Positions 35,397 to 46,816 of a stretch of 64,000 nt of DNA are shown here, piece after piece (within the stretch, counting starts at the first letter, position 1; every line of letters begins with the position of its first letter). Source of the DNA: Pyronema omphalodes. Lineage: Eukaryota > Ascomycota > Pezizomycetes > Pezizales > Pyronemataceae. The position numbers and the translations under genes are program-made. The stretch spans positions 620,001 through 684,000 of the forward strand of contig JAJJXM010000015.1 of the NCBI GenBank assembly GCA_024516155.1, written 5' to 3'. The notes beneath the pieces are model-generated. The model saw only the letters and a program-made list of their open reading frames with translations, did no database searches and was not told where the DNA came from.

Positions 35397-36276
35397 TTAA
35401 TGACATCCCGTGGTACGTCTATATTCCCGATTAGCAAACCACGATTTTCGGCATTGGTAGAAATAATGCAGACAACATACCCAGCGGCAAAATCATCCCA
35501 ACCAGCGAGGAAATGTCCCACAAAGGCTCCCAGCAGTATACAAATAATGACATAACCATTATAATACATAGCCAGCAGCATGATGATATACCCCAAACCA
35601 AACTGCACCGTATAACCCAAGCACCGGATAAGTTGCTGAAGGACAGAGGGACGGAAAATATCCTTGGGTGTCGGATTCATCCAGGACATCATTGAGAGGC
35701 CTCCGGTTTCGGAGCCGGAGGAATCGGAGGATGTCATGCCGTTTTGTTTGCTGGAGAGACGGAGAAGGTGGCGGTCATATTCTCGGGTAAGACGTCGGAT
35801 GATCTCGAAAAGGACTACGAGGAAGAATACGGCGAGACACACCCCGGCGAAATCGGAATTGTTGCGAACCCGCCAGTTTTTGGAGAGGAAACAGGCATCG
35901 GTTGTGTGCCAGTTCCATGTCATCTATAGTGGGAGAAGCTTTTTGTTAGAAACATTATTCTGGATATCGAGAAATGTGGCCATGGGTAGGGGAAGTATCG
36001 GTTGGAAATGTCCAGATACTATGTAGATGCCATCCCATGAATGGTTGGTTAACTAACCTCAATCTTGCATCCACCCATGTCGTGACCCCCGTGTCCTCCG
36101 TGATCCATACCCCCCATACCAGCCATAGCGGATACCGCAGTGGAGCTAGCAGTTGCAGCGGTCGAGGTTGCAGTCGCGGTAGATGTCATAGACATAGACC
36201 CACCCATATCATGACCCATATGAGCCGAGTGATCCATACCGCTCATATCATGACCCATATGAGCTGAGTGATCCAT
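35397..36276 (-). CDS. Ctr-type high-affinity copper transporter
   Basis: A plasma- or vacuolar-membrane Cu(I) transporter that works as a trimer. Exons 36276-36058, 35923-35481 and 35418-35397 join to 227 residues; the introns are 134 and 62 nt. The N-terminus is Met/His-rich with three GHDM-type Mets motifs (MDHSAHMGHDM repeated). The hallmark WNWHTTDACFLSKNWRV follows. The first membrane segment is FAGVCLAVFFLVVLFEII. The second carries the copper-binding MLLAM (MxxxM), and the third GAFVG (GxxxG). The last exon encodes only seven residues and ends in Gly-Cys-His, matching the usual terminal CH of fungal Ctr proteins. Reading through intron 2 would instead give a longer tail without it, so I prefer the spliced form. 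The 3' end is duplicated 2.5 kb downstream of the gene. Expression is probably induced by copper shortage; no regulator site was identified. Confidence 0.92.
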
Positions 36277-37717
36277 TTTGTTTCTTGCTTGTCGATGTGT
36301 TTGATGACTGGTGTTTGTATGGCCGGCTGGTGGAACAGGCTGTCTTTATTCAGAACAACTTTTTGGATCGTAGTATAGAAAGCGAGGGTGGAGAGTTCCA
36401 AATCGGTTGGTTCAATCCTTCGTGATGGTCGAGAATGTGAAACGAGGGTCGAGTGCTGATGGTGGTGGTGGTGGTGTTCTGTTACCGAGTTGAATTTTCC
36501 AGATCGCAAGATGGAGTAACAGTAGATGGATAAAGACGACAGCTAAACGAAGTCGGCAGCACCTTTTCCTCTCGGTCGCAAAGCTCAGGGTGTGTTGGAG
36601 TCGGAGAGTCGGAGAGTGGGGGGGAAGGGGGGGACAAGATTATAAACATTCAAAGCAACATTTTTCCTCCCGTCCTTAAAACGCGATCTATAAACGTATC
36701 GAATTTCCTTCTCAAAAAAAAAACAGCTCTTACAAACCCGTTGCATACGAATAAGCAGAAGGTATCAGCCTCAAACCAGCTCAATCCTTCTCGTTGTGCA
36801 CCCCCCCGCCGCCTGAAAAGACGAGGAAACCCGCTCGCGCAGCTCCTTGGCGAGGAATCTATTGACAGGGTTAATACCACTTAACACAGCGCCATCTAAC
36901 TCATGTAGCCATGCGGGCTTGATCTACGCCGGCCCAGATCAAGAGGAAGAGCTGATTATGTAAAATGAGCGGGTTTGGCGGGGAAAACTAACATTCTAGC
37001 AGTCTAGCACCATATGGTTTGAGCACGCGAGACTGCCGGCGAGAGGGGTTTAACAACGTTTTAACAACGTTTTATTAGCATTTTGAGAACTTTTTGACAC
37101 TTTAACACTTTAACACTTTCACAAAGATTCAACAACATCTCAACAACATGCAACCCAAGACAGCGAGAGAGTTTATATTCACATAAGAAGCCTAGTTTCA
37201 AACGCCTTCAACAAGCGCAAACCAATATGTATGCCAATACCCTCAACATGATACCCACCCACCCATCCCGTGTAACAAAAACCGCCCCATCCTCATCCTC
37301 ATCACCATCCTAACCACTATACCATATATACTCTGCAAACACCCGTCATCTATACACTGAGTACAAGGACTGGCACATATAGAGTAGAGCATATACTATT
37401 TCAATCTCGGCTAGCAACCGTCGTGTTTTAATCACAGCACAGACTCTGCCTCGTACATATCTGCAGGGCAAAGAAAGAAATATGTAAAGCATCTGCAAGA
37501 AATAAATTAAAATATTAGGCCTTATTAAAGATTAATTAACCTTAAATATAGTCGGACCATTTATATGCTGTTAAAAACAAAGTTTTAGTTTGTTATATAT
37601 GTAGTTGTGGAATTGTAGATTACTAATCTAACAAACGACCTACCGATGGAGTTAGTTTAGAAAGGCAGAGCAGGGGCGGATGGGGGGTGGTAAAAAGATA
37701 AAAACCAAAAAAAGATA
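36277..37717. other. Gene-free stretch between the Ctr gene and tRNA copy 3
   Basis: Holds the promoter side of the copper transporter, a poly-A-type run at about 36715-36723, and ACACTTTA-type short repeats (about 37090-37125). No coding region is supported. Confidence 0.5.
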
Positions 37718-37803
37718 TTCCGTTACGGGGAATTGAACCCCGGTCTGGCCGGATTATTGCTCTGCTTGAGAGCGGCCGATGCTAGCCACTACACCATAAC
37801 GGA
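37718..37803 (-). tRNA. tRNA-Glu(CTC), intron-containing, copy 3
   Basis: Exons identical to copies 1 and 2, with anticodon CTC. The 14-nt intron is AGCAGAGCAATAAT, one base different from copy 2. A strong T-run terminator (complement of the A-run at about 37706-37713) follows directly. The flanks share little with the other two copies beyond the run next to the 3' end. Confidence 0.95.
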
Positions 37804-38558
37804 TTATAGTTGCTTTTCTACACATACAGATATACATGCAGCATTACCACTGCTGTTACCATCTACTGTATTTCCCGTTCACCTTGGCCTTGTCATACAA
37901 CCCCAGACGCTGTGAACATTACAGGAATAGTCTATCCATGCATGCATGTATGTATGTATATATTTATCTAGCTTAATAGTTCTCGACTGCACAAGCTCTG
38001 TAAAAACTCCCTACCATTCTCTGTAATCTTCCTCTCTGCACCAAATCCCAGGAATACCTTTTTTTTCGCAGCTATAACACCCAAATCTATGTCATCCCTG
38101 TAATTCATGTATCTGTAAGCCCACACTATATACCCAACCACCGGCAACCCGCAGCTTGCATCTTCAACGGCTTCAGCATCTTCAACAGCTTCAGCATCTT
38201 CAGCATCTTCAGCGGCTGCAGGACCTATACACACCCCATAAACACATCCCATAAACACACCCCATAAACATATCCCACATGACACATACATATATATTTC
38301 GAGATTACATATATATTTCGGGATTACATACATATCCCACAAACATATATATTTCGACATTACATACCAAGCCAAGCCGAGCCAGGCCAAGCCAGGCCAG
38401 GCATCCAATGAAACTCCTATTTACACCCCCTTATTCCCTCAGTCACTCACCCGAGAAGCTTTGAAGTTTGTGTTTACTTTTTTGTAGGTTTTGGTGGGTT
38501 TTGGTGGGTTTTTGTTGGTTTTGGAACTAAATATGTATAGTTGCTGTGAAGCGGCCTT

Positions 38559-38628
38559 GACACCTTAACACCTTAACACCTTAACACCTTAACACCTTAA
38601 CACCTTAACACCTTAACACCTTAACACC
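38559..38628 (+). repeat. 8-bp minisatellite, about 9 copies
   Basis: A perfect ACACCTTA array in the repeat island. It has no coding meaning. Confidence 0.9.
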
Positions 38629-38629
38629 T

Positions 38630-39030
38630 CAACATCCGGAGCGTCGACTTGAAAGTACCGAGTCGAAAAATAGCACCCAAGCCCCCAAAACATAACAACG
38701 ATAACAAAAACCAGCAAGCAGGAGAAGAGAGAAGAGAAGTAGCAACAAAGTCAAACCCAAGAAATGAAGTACGCTCTTAAGTTGGGCGGATCCCAGTAAC
38801 AGCTAGAGCCTCGAAATTTATTTAGACTGTAGTATATGTCGAAATCTTAGGGTTGGGAATGTGGGAATGTGGGAATGTTTAAGAAAATCGAAGATTGAAG
38901 AATGTAAATTAAAAACTTCACCGAACATCATCTACCAAATACCAAGCACCTACCCGCCAAACACCTAACCGTCGAAATCAACTTTTCCATATTACAATCT
39001 AAGCCAAGCAAATAACTGCCGAACCGACCA
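38630..39030 (+). repeat. Dispersed repeat, copy 2 (partner about 17340-17830)
   Basis: Collinear with the copy at 17.3-17.8 kb, including CCCAAGAAATGAAGT, GATCCCAGT and the GACTGTAG-type block, with a local GGGAATGT triplication here that the other copy lacks. Confidence 0.6.
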
Positions 39031-39649
39031 GAGGACATTGACGATACCGAGAAATCAGCCACACGGAAACAATACACAATACATAGTATCAAATCAAATC
39101 AACCTTGATATCCAACTACACCTCCAACTTCACTTCCATCTTCCCTCCTCAGTACAGTTGTCAGGATATCTACTACACATCATCAATCCTCAACAAACCG
39201 TTTATATCCTGCACCGATTATCATCAACTCCGCCTTTACACAAGCTATATACCGACTTCTTATTTTCTTCATACCGGTGGGCGAAGTTTGCGTGGGTTTG
39301 TGGACAGGTGTTGCATCGATACTTATATCGATACTTATATACTCTGCATTTTATCATTATTCGAGTCCACGGCTTAGCCGCTTAGGTTATTATAGTGCAT
39401 ATAATAGACCGGACCTTGTTACTGTTACCATGCATGCTAAATAATCAACACTACTATCAACAGACCTCACAACCATATATCCATATATCCAGTCTACCGT
39501 ATAAACCCATAAATCCATATATCCAGTCTACCGTATAAATCCATAAACCCATAAACCCATAAACCCATAAATCCATAACCCCATAAACCAGATAAACTCA
39601 ACTCAACCAACAATCAACAATCAACAATCAACAATCAACAATCAACAGT

Positions 39650-40505
39650 TATTAGTTGATACAGCTTTGATATCCCGAATATGAATCCACAATTTCTTCC
39701 GTTTTGGGTAGTCTATATGTAGAACCCGGTAACTGCAGTACAGTGTGCAGTGTGCACTGATAATGGATAATGGATAATGGATAATGGATAATGGATGATT
39801 GATTCAACAGACTGGGTTAATACAAACCGGTTATATCGGGAACTAGTAACCAGTTGTATACAGGGATAAATCATCTCTCCAACCTCATTTCAACTTCGTT
39901 TTCACCCACCCGCCACCCACCACCAAGCCTGCTAAGCTAGTTAGCTAGTTAGCATCGCAAGTATCTTAACCTCCTTAACTTCCTTAACCCTCCTTAACCT
40001 CCTTAACCCTCCTTAACCTCCTTAACCTCCTTATCACACCAGCTTCCGGTTAGTAGTTAGTAGTTAGTAGTTAGTAATTAGTAGTTACCAGATTCCCCAT
40101 CTCACTACTGAATCTGAGCTGCTGTTTTCGGAGTGTAAGGATATCGTTATATCATTATATCGTACCGCAATTTAATGTAGACAGAATCTAGATACTCCAG
40201 ATACTCTGGATACTGTGGAAGCCATTGGGACGGGGGGGGGGGAGGGGGGCTAAAGAGCTGGAGTCGTGGGTGTCAGTTGTGGTTTCTGGGAACCGAGGAA
40301 ACCGAGGAACCCAAGGAACCAGGGAACCGAGGGAACCAAGGAACCAGGTTAGGATAGAAGTTTGTTATATATGCACGGAATAATATTTCTTGCCCCTTCA
40401 GAAATCAGTTCCTCTGGATAACAAACTAGTTTTCGTAGTTTGAAATAGTTCACATGGTTTAACAAGCCAAGTCAAGCCTTGTAGCCTTGTAGCCTTGTAT
40501 TTGAT

Positions 40506-40536
<31 letters not shown>

Positions 40537-40690
40537 CTGGGGTTAGTGGTTTGGGTAGTTTAATCGGTTTGATATGTTTGTACTACTGACGGTAAACTAA
40601 ACTGCGTCGCTGCGTCGCCGTACAGTCTTTTTTAGCCATCGACAGTCATTTTCAACTGCTTTATACGACCAGAATGTCCTCTCCTACGCC
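39650..40690 (+). repeat. Dispersed repeat, expanded copy (partner about 56610-57115)
   Basis: Ordered matches to 56610-57115, for example GGTAACTGCAGT, ATACAAACCGGTT, CAGGGATAAAT, TAATATTT-TTGCCCCTT and TACTACTGAC-GTAAACT. This copy is twice as long because minisatellites interrupt it: GGATAATG (39757-39795), CCTTAACCTC-type (about 39965-40032), TAGTTAG (about 40050-40085), GGAACC-type (about 40290-40350) and poly-T (about 40509-40535). Confidence 0.75.
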
Positions 40691-43320
40691 ACAAAAGAAA
40701 CCTCATCACCCCCCTCCCCTTTAGACAGAAAATTAAACCCCCAGGCTGAGGCTATGTAGTTCACCGGAATAGATGTTTGGTTAGATACTTAGTTTTCTGA
40801 AAATAAGGAATATGTTTTGGGGGTATCGGTGTTGGGAGTTTTATACCCCGCAGCCGCAGCCGCAGCTGCAGAAAATTCGTAAATTCGTAAATTCGTGTGC
40901 GTGTTGCTGTGGGAGATGGAAGGTATGTATGTAATGTATATAACAGGTGGTGTTGAGGGTGGCTTGCTTTGGGTTTGCTGGAAAGGATGCGTGGTGGTGG
41001 TGTTGCTTTAAGCTTTAAGCTTTGGAATTTTGGAATTTTGAAACTTTGGAGTGGAAGGTTGAGGGGTGGGGTTTTTTTTGGATTTGTATTATGGGTATAG
41101 AAAGATTCAAGGAACCGGGGGGGGGGGGGGGGGGGGGGGGTTGAAGGTATGTATTTAGGATTCGGGATTCCGGATTCGGGATTTAGGACTTTGGACTTTG
41201 GACTTAGCTCTTCTATGCGGCTTTAGATACGACAGATGTTGCAACTCGTGTCTTCACAATACTTGTCGTATAAACGCTCTATGTACTAAAAGCATGCAGA
41301 TGGTATATGGGTTGAGGCATCGGGAATGGCTGGATCGGGAATGGTGGGATTATATGAGGAGATGATGGATCATATGAGGGCATATATACTACTAGTATAC
41401 CATGCATCTCACGTCTCTGGTTGGTTGGGGTATGGTGTGGGGGTTGTTTGTGGATGCTGCATTATTGGTGTGTAATAATGTATGTCATGGAATTGTGGAA
41501 TTGTGGATACTAGGAATTGTGGAATTGTGGAAACTAGGAATCGCGGAAGCTTGAAATCTCAATGATGCATCAGGTATCAGGCATCATGAATTCACGTGCT
41601 GTGTCAAGTTACAGCCCAATTAAGCAACCTAGCGATCAAGCCACAAACCACAACCTCCAACTCCAACTTACAAATCAATAAATAAACAAACCACAAATCA
41701 CAAGTAAAGAAAAACCATCCATCAAACCCTGCAATTATCTATAAACACAGCTCTTCTCAAATCACAGTACCCATCCATCCACACCCATCCATCCATACAC
41801 ATACCCATCCATCCATCTATATACCCATACATACACATACCCATCCATCCATCCCCAAGTAAACCAACGGCAACCCGCATGTTCAGCGGCGTATAAGCAG
41901 AACCTGTATATATCCCACGTACATATCCCGTATATCGATACCCCAGATATCCCAGCTACATATCCCACATATCCCACATATCCCACGTCCATATCCAGCT
42001 ACCTTAACATCTAGGCATCTATGCATCTATGCATCCAATCCAAGCAAAAACCTTTTTACACTGCATAGCCTTGGAGCTCAGTAGCTTTGGATTTTTCTGA
42101 CTGGTGATGGCGGGGGCGGGGGCGGGGGCGGGAGGAGGGGGGAAGAGGGGAGAGGTTTGTAGCGTGACTGGGTGGTGTTGTTACTTTGAAACTTGGGGGT
42201 TTTAAACTGAGGATTTGAGCTGCGCCATTTGGAAGAGGAATTAGATGGGGCTTTGGAAGGGGAATCGGAAGGGGATTTAGAGGCTGGTGGACTATGTTTA
42301 TTTTTCCAGAATGCAGAAGCCGGATATTTTATTTAAGGGCTTAGAAGTGGTTAGGAAGACTTGGCTGTGGGCTTTGACTATTGATTGATTGATGCTAGGG
42401 TGTAGGGCATAGGATGCAGTTAATGTTCCCTCGAAGTTTGAAATCCACAGGATATTTGCGACATGTTTATCCAACGGCTACATACCGGCTTCATACCGAC
42501 GAGACGATTCGAGATGGTTGAATGGGTAGGTAGTAGAAGATTGCACATGTATACTCCGCACCACATGGTTGGCTGGGTTCTGAGTCTATATCATGTTCGT
42601 GCATATAAAGGACCTTATTACCGTTACTAAAATACCAGCGCTTCTTTCTGCGGTGTAAAGTTCAATCCCAAAATTTCGGAATCTCGGGATCCTGGATGAT
42701 GCATCATGAACCCGTATGATATGTTGATTCATAGTCCAACCGAATGATCAAGTCACAAGTAATCAAGTAAACAAATGAAACAACAACCGCTGCTTGAAAT
42801 CCTTCAATGTTTCAATAAGTCCGGTATCATAATAAAATGTTACAACCAAAAATATGAAATTCCCCCCTCCCCGCCTCAAAGTCAACACAAAAGCCAAAGA
42901 AAAAAGATAGTAAGAAGATATAAAAAAAACCAACCAAAGATCACTAAAAATACATTTCCAAATACCCTATTTTTGGAGCCACGCTTTTTAAAAAATCACC
43001 CACCCGATATCTATCTACAGTTGTGCATCCCTCTATCCGTCTATCCAGCTTAGGTATATGTACAATACAGAATACAAAAAAGAAAAAATCATAATATATC
43101 CCATCCATCCCGTTCCATTCCATCCCCTTTTGAGTTTATGATACAAGGTACAAACCAACTAGCCTATTCTACTCTACCCCACCACCCGGAAAAATATCAA
43201 ACGCCATAACTACCTGAACTACGCAAGTTCCACACGCCGCGTCTACACAAAGCCCCTATCCATCGTCTTCTTTAAAAAACAAACGCAAAAAAAATAGAAA
43301 AACAAAATCCCCATCTTCCT

Positions 43321-46239
43321 CTAACTAGGAGCACTAGAACCACTACCCCCAGATCTCGATAACCTCCTAACTTTTCCCTTCGGCCTCCTATCATCCGGCG
43401 GTCCAATTCTTCTACCCCGATTATGCGTTGCCGCCTCCGCCAACCACTCGGGTTCCCTTCTTTCTTCCTGTAATCTTTCTCTTTCCGTCTCTGCCTGTCC
43501 CTCTTTTCCTCCATCAGGAATAAATTGGTCTTTCTTCAATAATACCTCTTCAACTGCACCAATCTTCACTTCTCCAAGCTTCCTCTCCATCGACATTCTT
43601 CTTGAGATGCGGATGTTCCTCTTTCGCTGTCTCCACTTCTCCATTGCCTCTTCGGAAATAGTGGTTCTGTCGGGATCTCCAAAGTAGCCGGGATAGTCAA
43701 CTGGCCTACTACCGCTAAGATCCGCATCCATAGTTTGAACCACATTCTCAGCCTTGCGATGCATGGTAAGCCACAACTTGAGCTTATACTCCTTAGCCTG
43801 TTTAATGAGCTGTTTCATCTCATTTTTAAAGTCACTAGAACCAGGCCCCTTAGTACCACGACTAAGGTACTCCATAAACCTCTGATCCGGCTCCTTTTGC
43901 GTCTCCATCAAGCGCTCCACAACCCATCTCACACCACGAATATCCTGAATAATCAAATATGCTCTCAACAACACCGTAAGAGAGTCTGGGAACCAACCCG
44001 TTTGACGTCCCCAACGTGTCTTGGATACTTCATTCATGATGTGTAAAGCCCCCACAGCGTCATGGTGGTTGATTAAAGTAGCCGCAACGGTGTTGATGAT
44101 GGTATGAGAAATTGGGAGGGAGTTGGCTTCCATAAATTTATAAGCTCCGTGGATGATGCGAAGAATGATAGGGTGAACAACGGGGGTTTTCTCGGCTTCT
44201 TCCTTGGCGTTGAGAATCATGAGACCGAGCACACCATCACGGATTTGTTCACAGCGGACATGAGACTTTGGCATGGCTTGTGGAAGGTCGATTTGCGTAT
44301 CTGGAATGGAGATATAGGCATCGCATAATAGTTTAATGGTCTCCCGAGTAATAGGAATGTAGGCTGATGCTTCGCGGAATGTGGAGATGGCCAAACGATT
44401 GTCTTTGTGCCGAACTGCAAGTTCCATCTTGTTGGCGATTTGCTGAATATCGTTCATTTCAATAGAGGTGACATCGGCGAGTGATAAAGGTGGTGCCGCG
44501 ATTGTCTTTTCTTGTGGGAAGGTGTGACGATACAGAATGTTGCGGGTGACTTCGTCGACCTTGTTCTTGTCACGGTTATAGACGGTGTTGTAGACTCGGT
44601 ACATCAAGGCCTTGGGAACGTGCTTCAACCGCATGTCCTGGAAGAAGGTGTTAAAAGTTACGGCCGTGGGTTCGTGACCTGCTTGACGAAGGTATGCTGC
44701 CCACTTCAAGGATCCGGCTTCGTTGAGAGCTGAGAGGTTCGCACGAATCATGATGTTGTAGGAACCCAGTGATGGAAAGCCTTCCTCATGGCACAAAGCG
44801 TCGAAGAATTTCTCAACAGCTGCAAGGTCGTCGGCAGCATCTGCATAGATGCCGAGTAGAGAGTTCAAGGTCCGGTGGGAGAACTTGATGCCCTTTTCTC
44901 CAAGGTTTTTGAGTGCTGCTGCTACTGCTTCCCAGTCGGCCATCCGTGCGTGCGTCTTCACAAAGGCGGCCCAAGTACGCTGATCCGGCTCAACCCCATT
45001 TGCTTTCATCTGGTCCACGAATCGCTTGGCATCGCTATGTTTGCCGTATGCTAGTGCCTCCTCAATCATGATGTTGTACAGCGCAGGTTGTGTCGCCTTT
45101 TTCCGGCTTTGAATCCAGATAAATTCCTGTTCCAGCTCTTCCAACGATCCGTGCCTATCTCTTACACCGGCCAGGTACACTGCGAAACTACTCAGAGTAA
45201 TTGGCTTTCTCTGCTGCTCCAGTGCATGCATAACCGTCTTTAATTTGGTAACATCGCCAACTGCCGCCAAACATTTGATGAACAATTCGTAAGTTTTATG
45301 ATCCGGTTTGATGCCAGAATTGGGTATCTTGGTGTAATGCTGAAAAGTTCTGACAAACAAATTGTAATTTTTCCGAATCAACAAAGCCTCCAAAACCATG
45401 TTAAAGCTGGTGGTAGCAAGAAATTCATGATAAATGGCGAGGTGGGAGAAAATAGCGGGTGCTTCAGCATGCTTCGACAGCTTGTTGCAGACGTCTATTA
45501 ATTTATTTCCGGCTCTTTGAACGTGAACTTCTCCAATGTTATTCTTGCGCGCCTCAAAAAACATCTCCTTGCATCCTGCAATATCCTTCTTCTTCAATAC
45601 AGAGCAAAATTCTCGGTACCATCGTTCTGACTCTTTTTGCGGCAGCCGACTTTGTAGGGATATCTGCCGTCGCTTTTCACTGTCGCTCGCTATTGACGAT
45701 TTTCCTTTGGGCGTAGTAGCAGTGGTTGCAATAGTCTCCTCAACATCCTGAAGCAAATCGGCACTATCTTCCAGGTTTCCGTCTCCTTGTACTTGTCCCT
45801 CCGAATCATCTGGCGGGAGTGCTGCAAAGTCAACTCCCTTTTTCGAAGCCGGAGGAACGAGGAGAATCTGGTCCTGTGTTTCCTTCAGAAATTCGTCTAC
45901 AGTGGGTCGACTCGGGCCCTTCGGCTTCTTCCGGCGAGGTGCAGCGGGGTCTGAGGTAGATGTCGACGCGGCCTCATTCCGACACAGAGTATCCGGCGAT
46001 GTCGATGATGGCGGGGCATCCTTCAAGCTGGACTCGTCGGAGTTGGGTACGACGGAGGGTTTCGCAGGTCGGACCTTATTATTCTTGGATGAGAAATGCC
46101 TCTGTCCATTACCAGCCGGTGCTCGTAGACATTGTGTGGAGGACGCATTCTCAATGCCGGATGGTGGGAACACAAGCTGGCGCAGGTAGCGAAGAGTAGT
46201 CTGCGACGGTGCAGTTAACCCGGTACGAGGCCTTATCAT
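43321..46239 (-). CDS. Large mitochondrial PPR protein
   Basis: An intron-free frame of 972 residues. The N-terminus (MIRPRTGLTAPSQTTLRYLR...) is rich in Arg, Ser and Thr and lacks acidic residues, so it should be a mitochondrial import signal. Residues about 60-190 are Ser/Pro/Asp-rich. From about 200 to 800 the protein is built of helical pairs with pentatricopeptide character, such as TSFNMVLEALLIRKNYNLFV, GIKPDHKTYELFIKCLAAVG, YNIMIEEALAYGKHSDAKRF, GVEPDQRTWAAFVKTHARM and GYNIMI-like SYNIMIRANLSAL. The C-terminus is basic and Arg-rich. PPR proteins of this size in fungi (for example the Pet309/CYA-5 group) act on mitochondrial mRNAs such as COX1; the length and layout suggest that group, but the assignment is by resemblance only. 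The start is the first ATG of the frame and begins the targeting sequence. Confidence 0.88.
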   Translation of the reverse strand: MIRPRTGLTAPSQTTLRYLRQLVFPPSGIENASSTQCLRAPAGNGQRHFSSKNNKVRPAKPSVVPNSDESSLKDAPPSSTSPDTLCRNEAASTSTSDPAAPRRKKPKGPSRPTVDEFLKETQDQILLVPPASKKGVDFAALPPDDSEGQVQGDGNLEDSADLLQDVEETIATTATTPKGKSSIASDSEKRRQISLQSRLPQKESERWYREFCSVLKKKDIAGCKEMFFEARKNNIGEVHVQRAGNKLIDVCNKLSKHAEAPAIFSHLAIYHEFLATTSFNMVLEALLIRKNYNLFVRTFQHYTKIPNSGIKPDHKTYELFIKCLAAVGDVTKLKTVMHALEQQRKPITLSSFAVYLAGVRDRHGSLEELEQEFIWIQSRKKATQPALYNIMIEEALAYGKHSDAKRFVDQMKANGVEPDQRTWAAFVKTHARMADWEAVAAALKNLGEKGIKFSHRTLNSLLGIYADAADDLAAVEKFFDALCHEEGFPSLGSYNIMIRANLSALNEAGSLKWAAYLRQAGHEPTAVTFNTFFQDMRLKHVPKALMYRVYNTVYNRDKNKVDEVTRNILYRHTFPQEKTIAAPPLSLADVTSIEMNDIQQIANKMELAVRHKDNRLAISTFREASAYIPITRETIKLLCDAYISIPDTQIDLPQAMPKSHVRCEQIRDGVLGLMILNAKEEAEKTPVVHPIILRIIHGAYKFMEANSLPISHTIINTVAATLINHHDAVGALHIMNEVSKTRWGRQTGWFPDSLTVLLRAYLIIQDIRGVRWVVERLMETQKEPDQRFMEYLSRGTKGPGSSDFKNEMKQLIKQAKEYKLKLWLTMHRKAENVVQTMDADLSGSRPVDYPGYFGDPDRTTISEEAMEKWRQRKRNIRISRRMSMERKLGEVKIGAVEEVLLKKDQFIPDGGKEGQAETERERLQEERREPEWLAEAATHNRGRRIGPPDDRRPKGKVRRLSRSGGSGSSAPS

Positions 46240-46483
46240 AATAATCCGTACGGCTGCCGTTGAGGCATAGGGCGTGAGATGGCAATTTATCGTGGGAGAG
46301 GATGGTTTCGGGAGTCGTGGATGGTTTCAGAACGTTGCGGCGTGATGGCGATATTGGCGGAGATGTTGCTCAAAAAACTTTTGGTGAATGGGCCGGCGGT
46401 AAGCCACGCCAATGCAGAGCCGCATTATCAGCCACCTTCACTAGCCACAGCGTCGTTTACCGGCAACTGATGCCACTGCTACC

Positions 46484-46816
46484 ATGACAGGGAAACCTCA
46501 CGAGAAAATTAGAGTCTGTTTTTTCTGTTTCTGTGGCGATGGTTCGACTGATACCCAGAATCTTCCGGAAACACCAAATATCACTGGCTTTCTTCCGGTC
46601 ATCCCCGGTGTCGTTGACGAAGCCGAACATTTGTTCCCGAAGAGCCGCAACGAGAGTTTTGACAGCGATTCCACGTCTCCCCTGCTCCCTCCAGAGTCAG
46701 CAACCGCACAAAGGATCGCCAGAATCCTAGCGAACTTACCGCTTTCTGTTGATATGATTACTCCTCACTCAATATACATTACATATATGTACCTGACACT
46801 CCAGAAGCCTTGGTAG
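46484..46816 (+). CDS. Possible short gene divergent from the PPR gene, unrecognised
   Basis: A 110-codon ATG frame starting 244 bp from the PPR start, so both could share a promoter. It has no family motif. The frame directly after a CCAG at about 46804 also looks coding for about 60 codons (46807-46980, including GGTLGQILKIAG), but no donor was found that joins the two in phase. It may be a two-exon gene with a break, or chance. Confidence 0.25.
   Translation: MTGKPHEKIRVCFFCFCGDGSTDTQNLPETPNITGFLPVIPGVVDEAEHLFPKSRNESFDSDSTSPLLPPESATAQRIARILANLPLSVDMITPHSIYITYMYLTLQKPW

Larger units (their letters stand above)
37804..43320. repeat. Gene-free repeat island
   Basis: 5.5 kb without a supported gene. 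It contains TCAGCATCTTCAACAGC-type repeats (about 38155-38215), CCCATAAACACA repeats (about 38230-38275), an 8-bp ACACCTTA array (38559-38628), the second copy of the 17.3-kb repeat (about 38630-39030), CCATAAAC repeats (about 39530-39590), a CAATCAA array (about 39605-39645), a dispersed repeat (about 39650-40690), poly-T (about 40509-40535), poly-G (about 41119-41140), CATCCATC-type repeats (about 41765-41850) and GGGGGC repeats (about 42112-42133). Confidence 0.8.

Noticed and set aside
37970..42090. Possible duplication of about 38.0-38.46 kb and 41.72-42.09 kb
   Set aside because: Only GGCAACCCGCA, GCATCCAAT and CCCATAAACA-type simple repeats are shared; too weak by eye to call homologous.
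41570..42780. Possible duplication of about 41.57-41.70 kb and 42.69-42.78 kb
   Set aside because: Short shared words (GATGCATCA, GATCAAG-CACAA) in otherwise unaligned AT-rich DNA; needs an alignment to decide.
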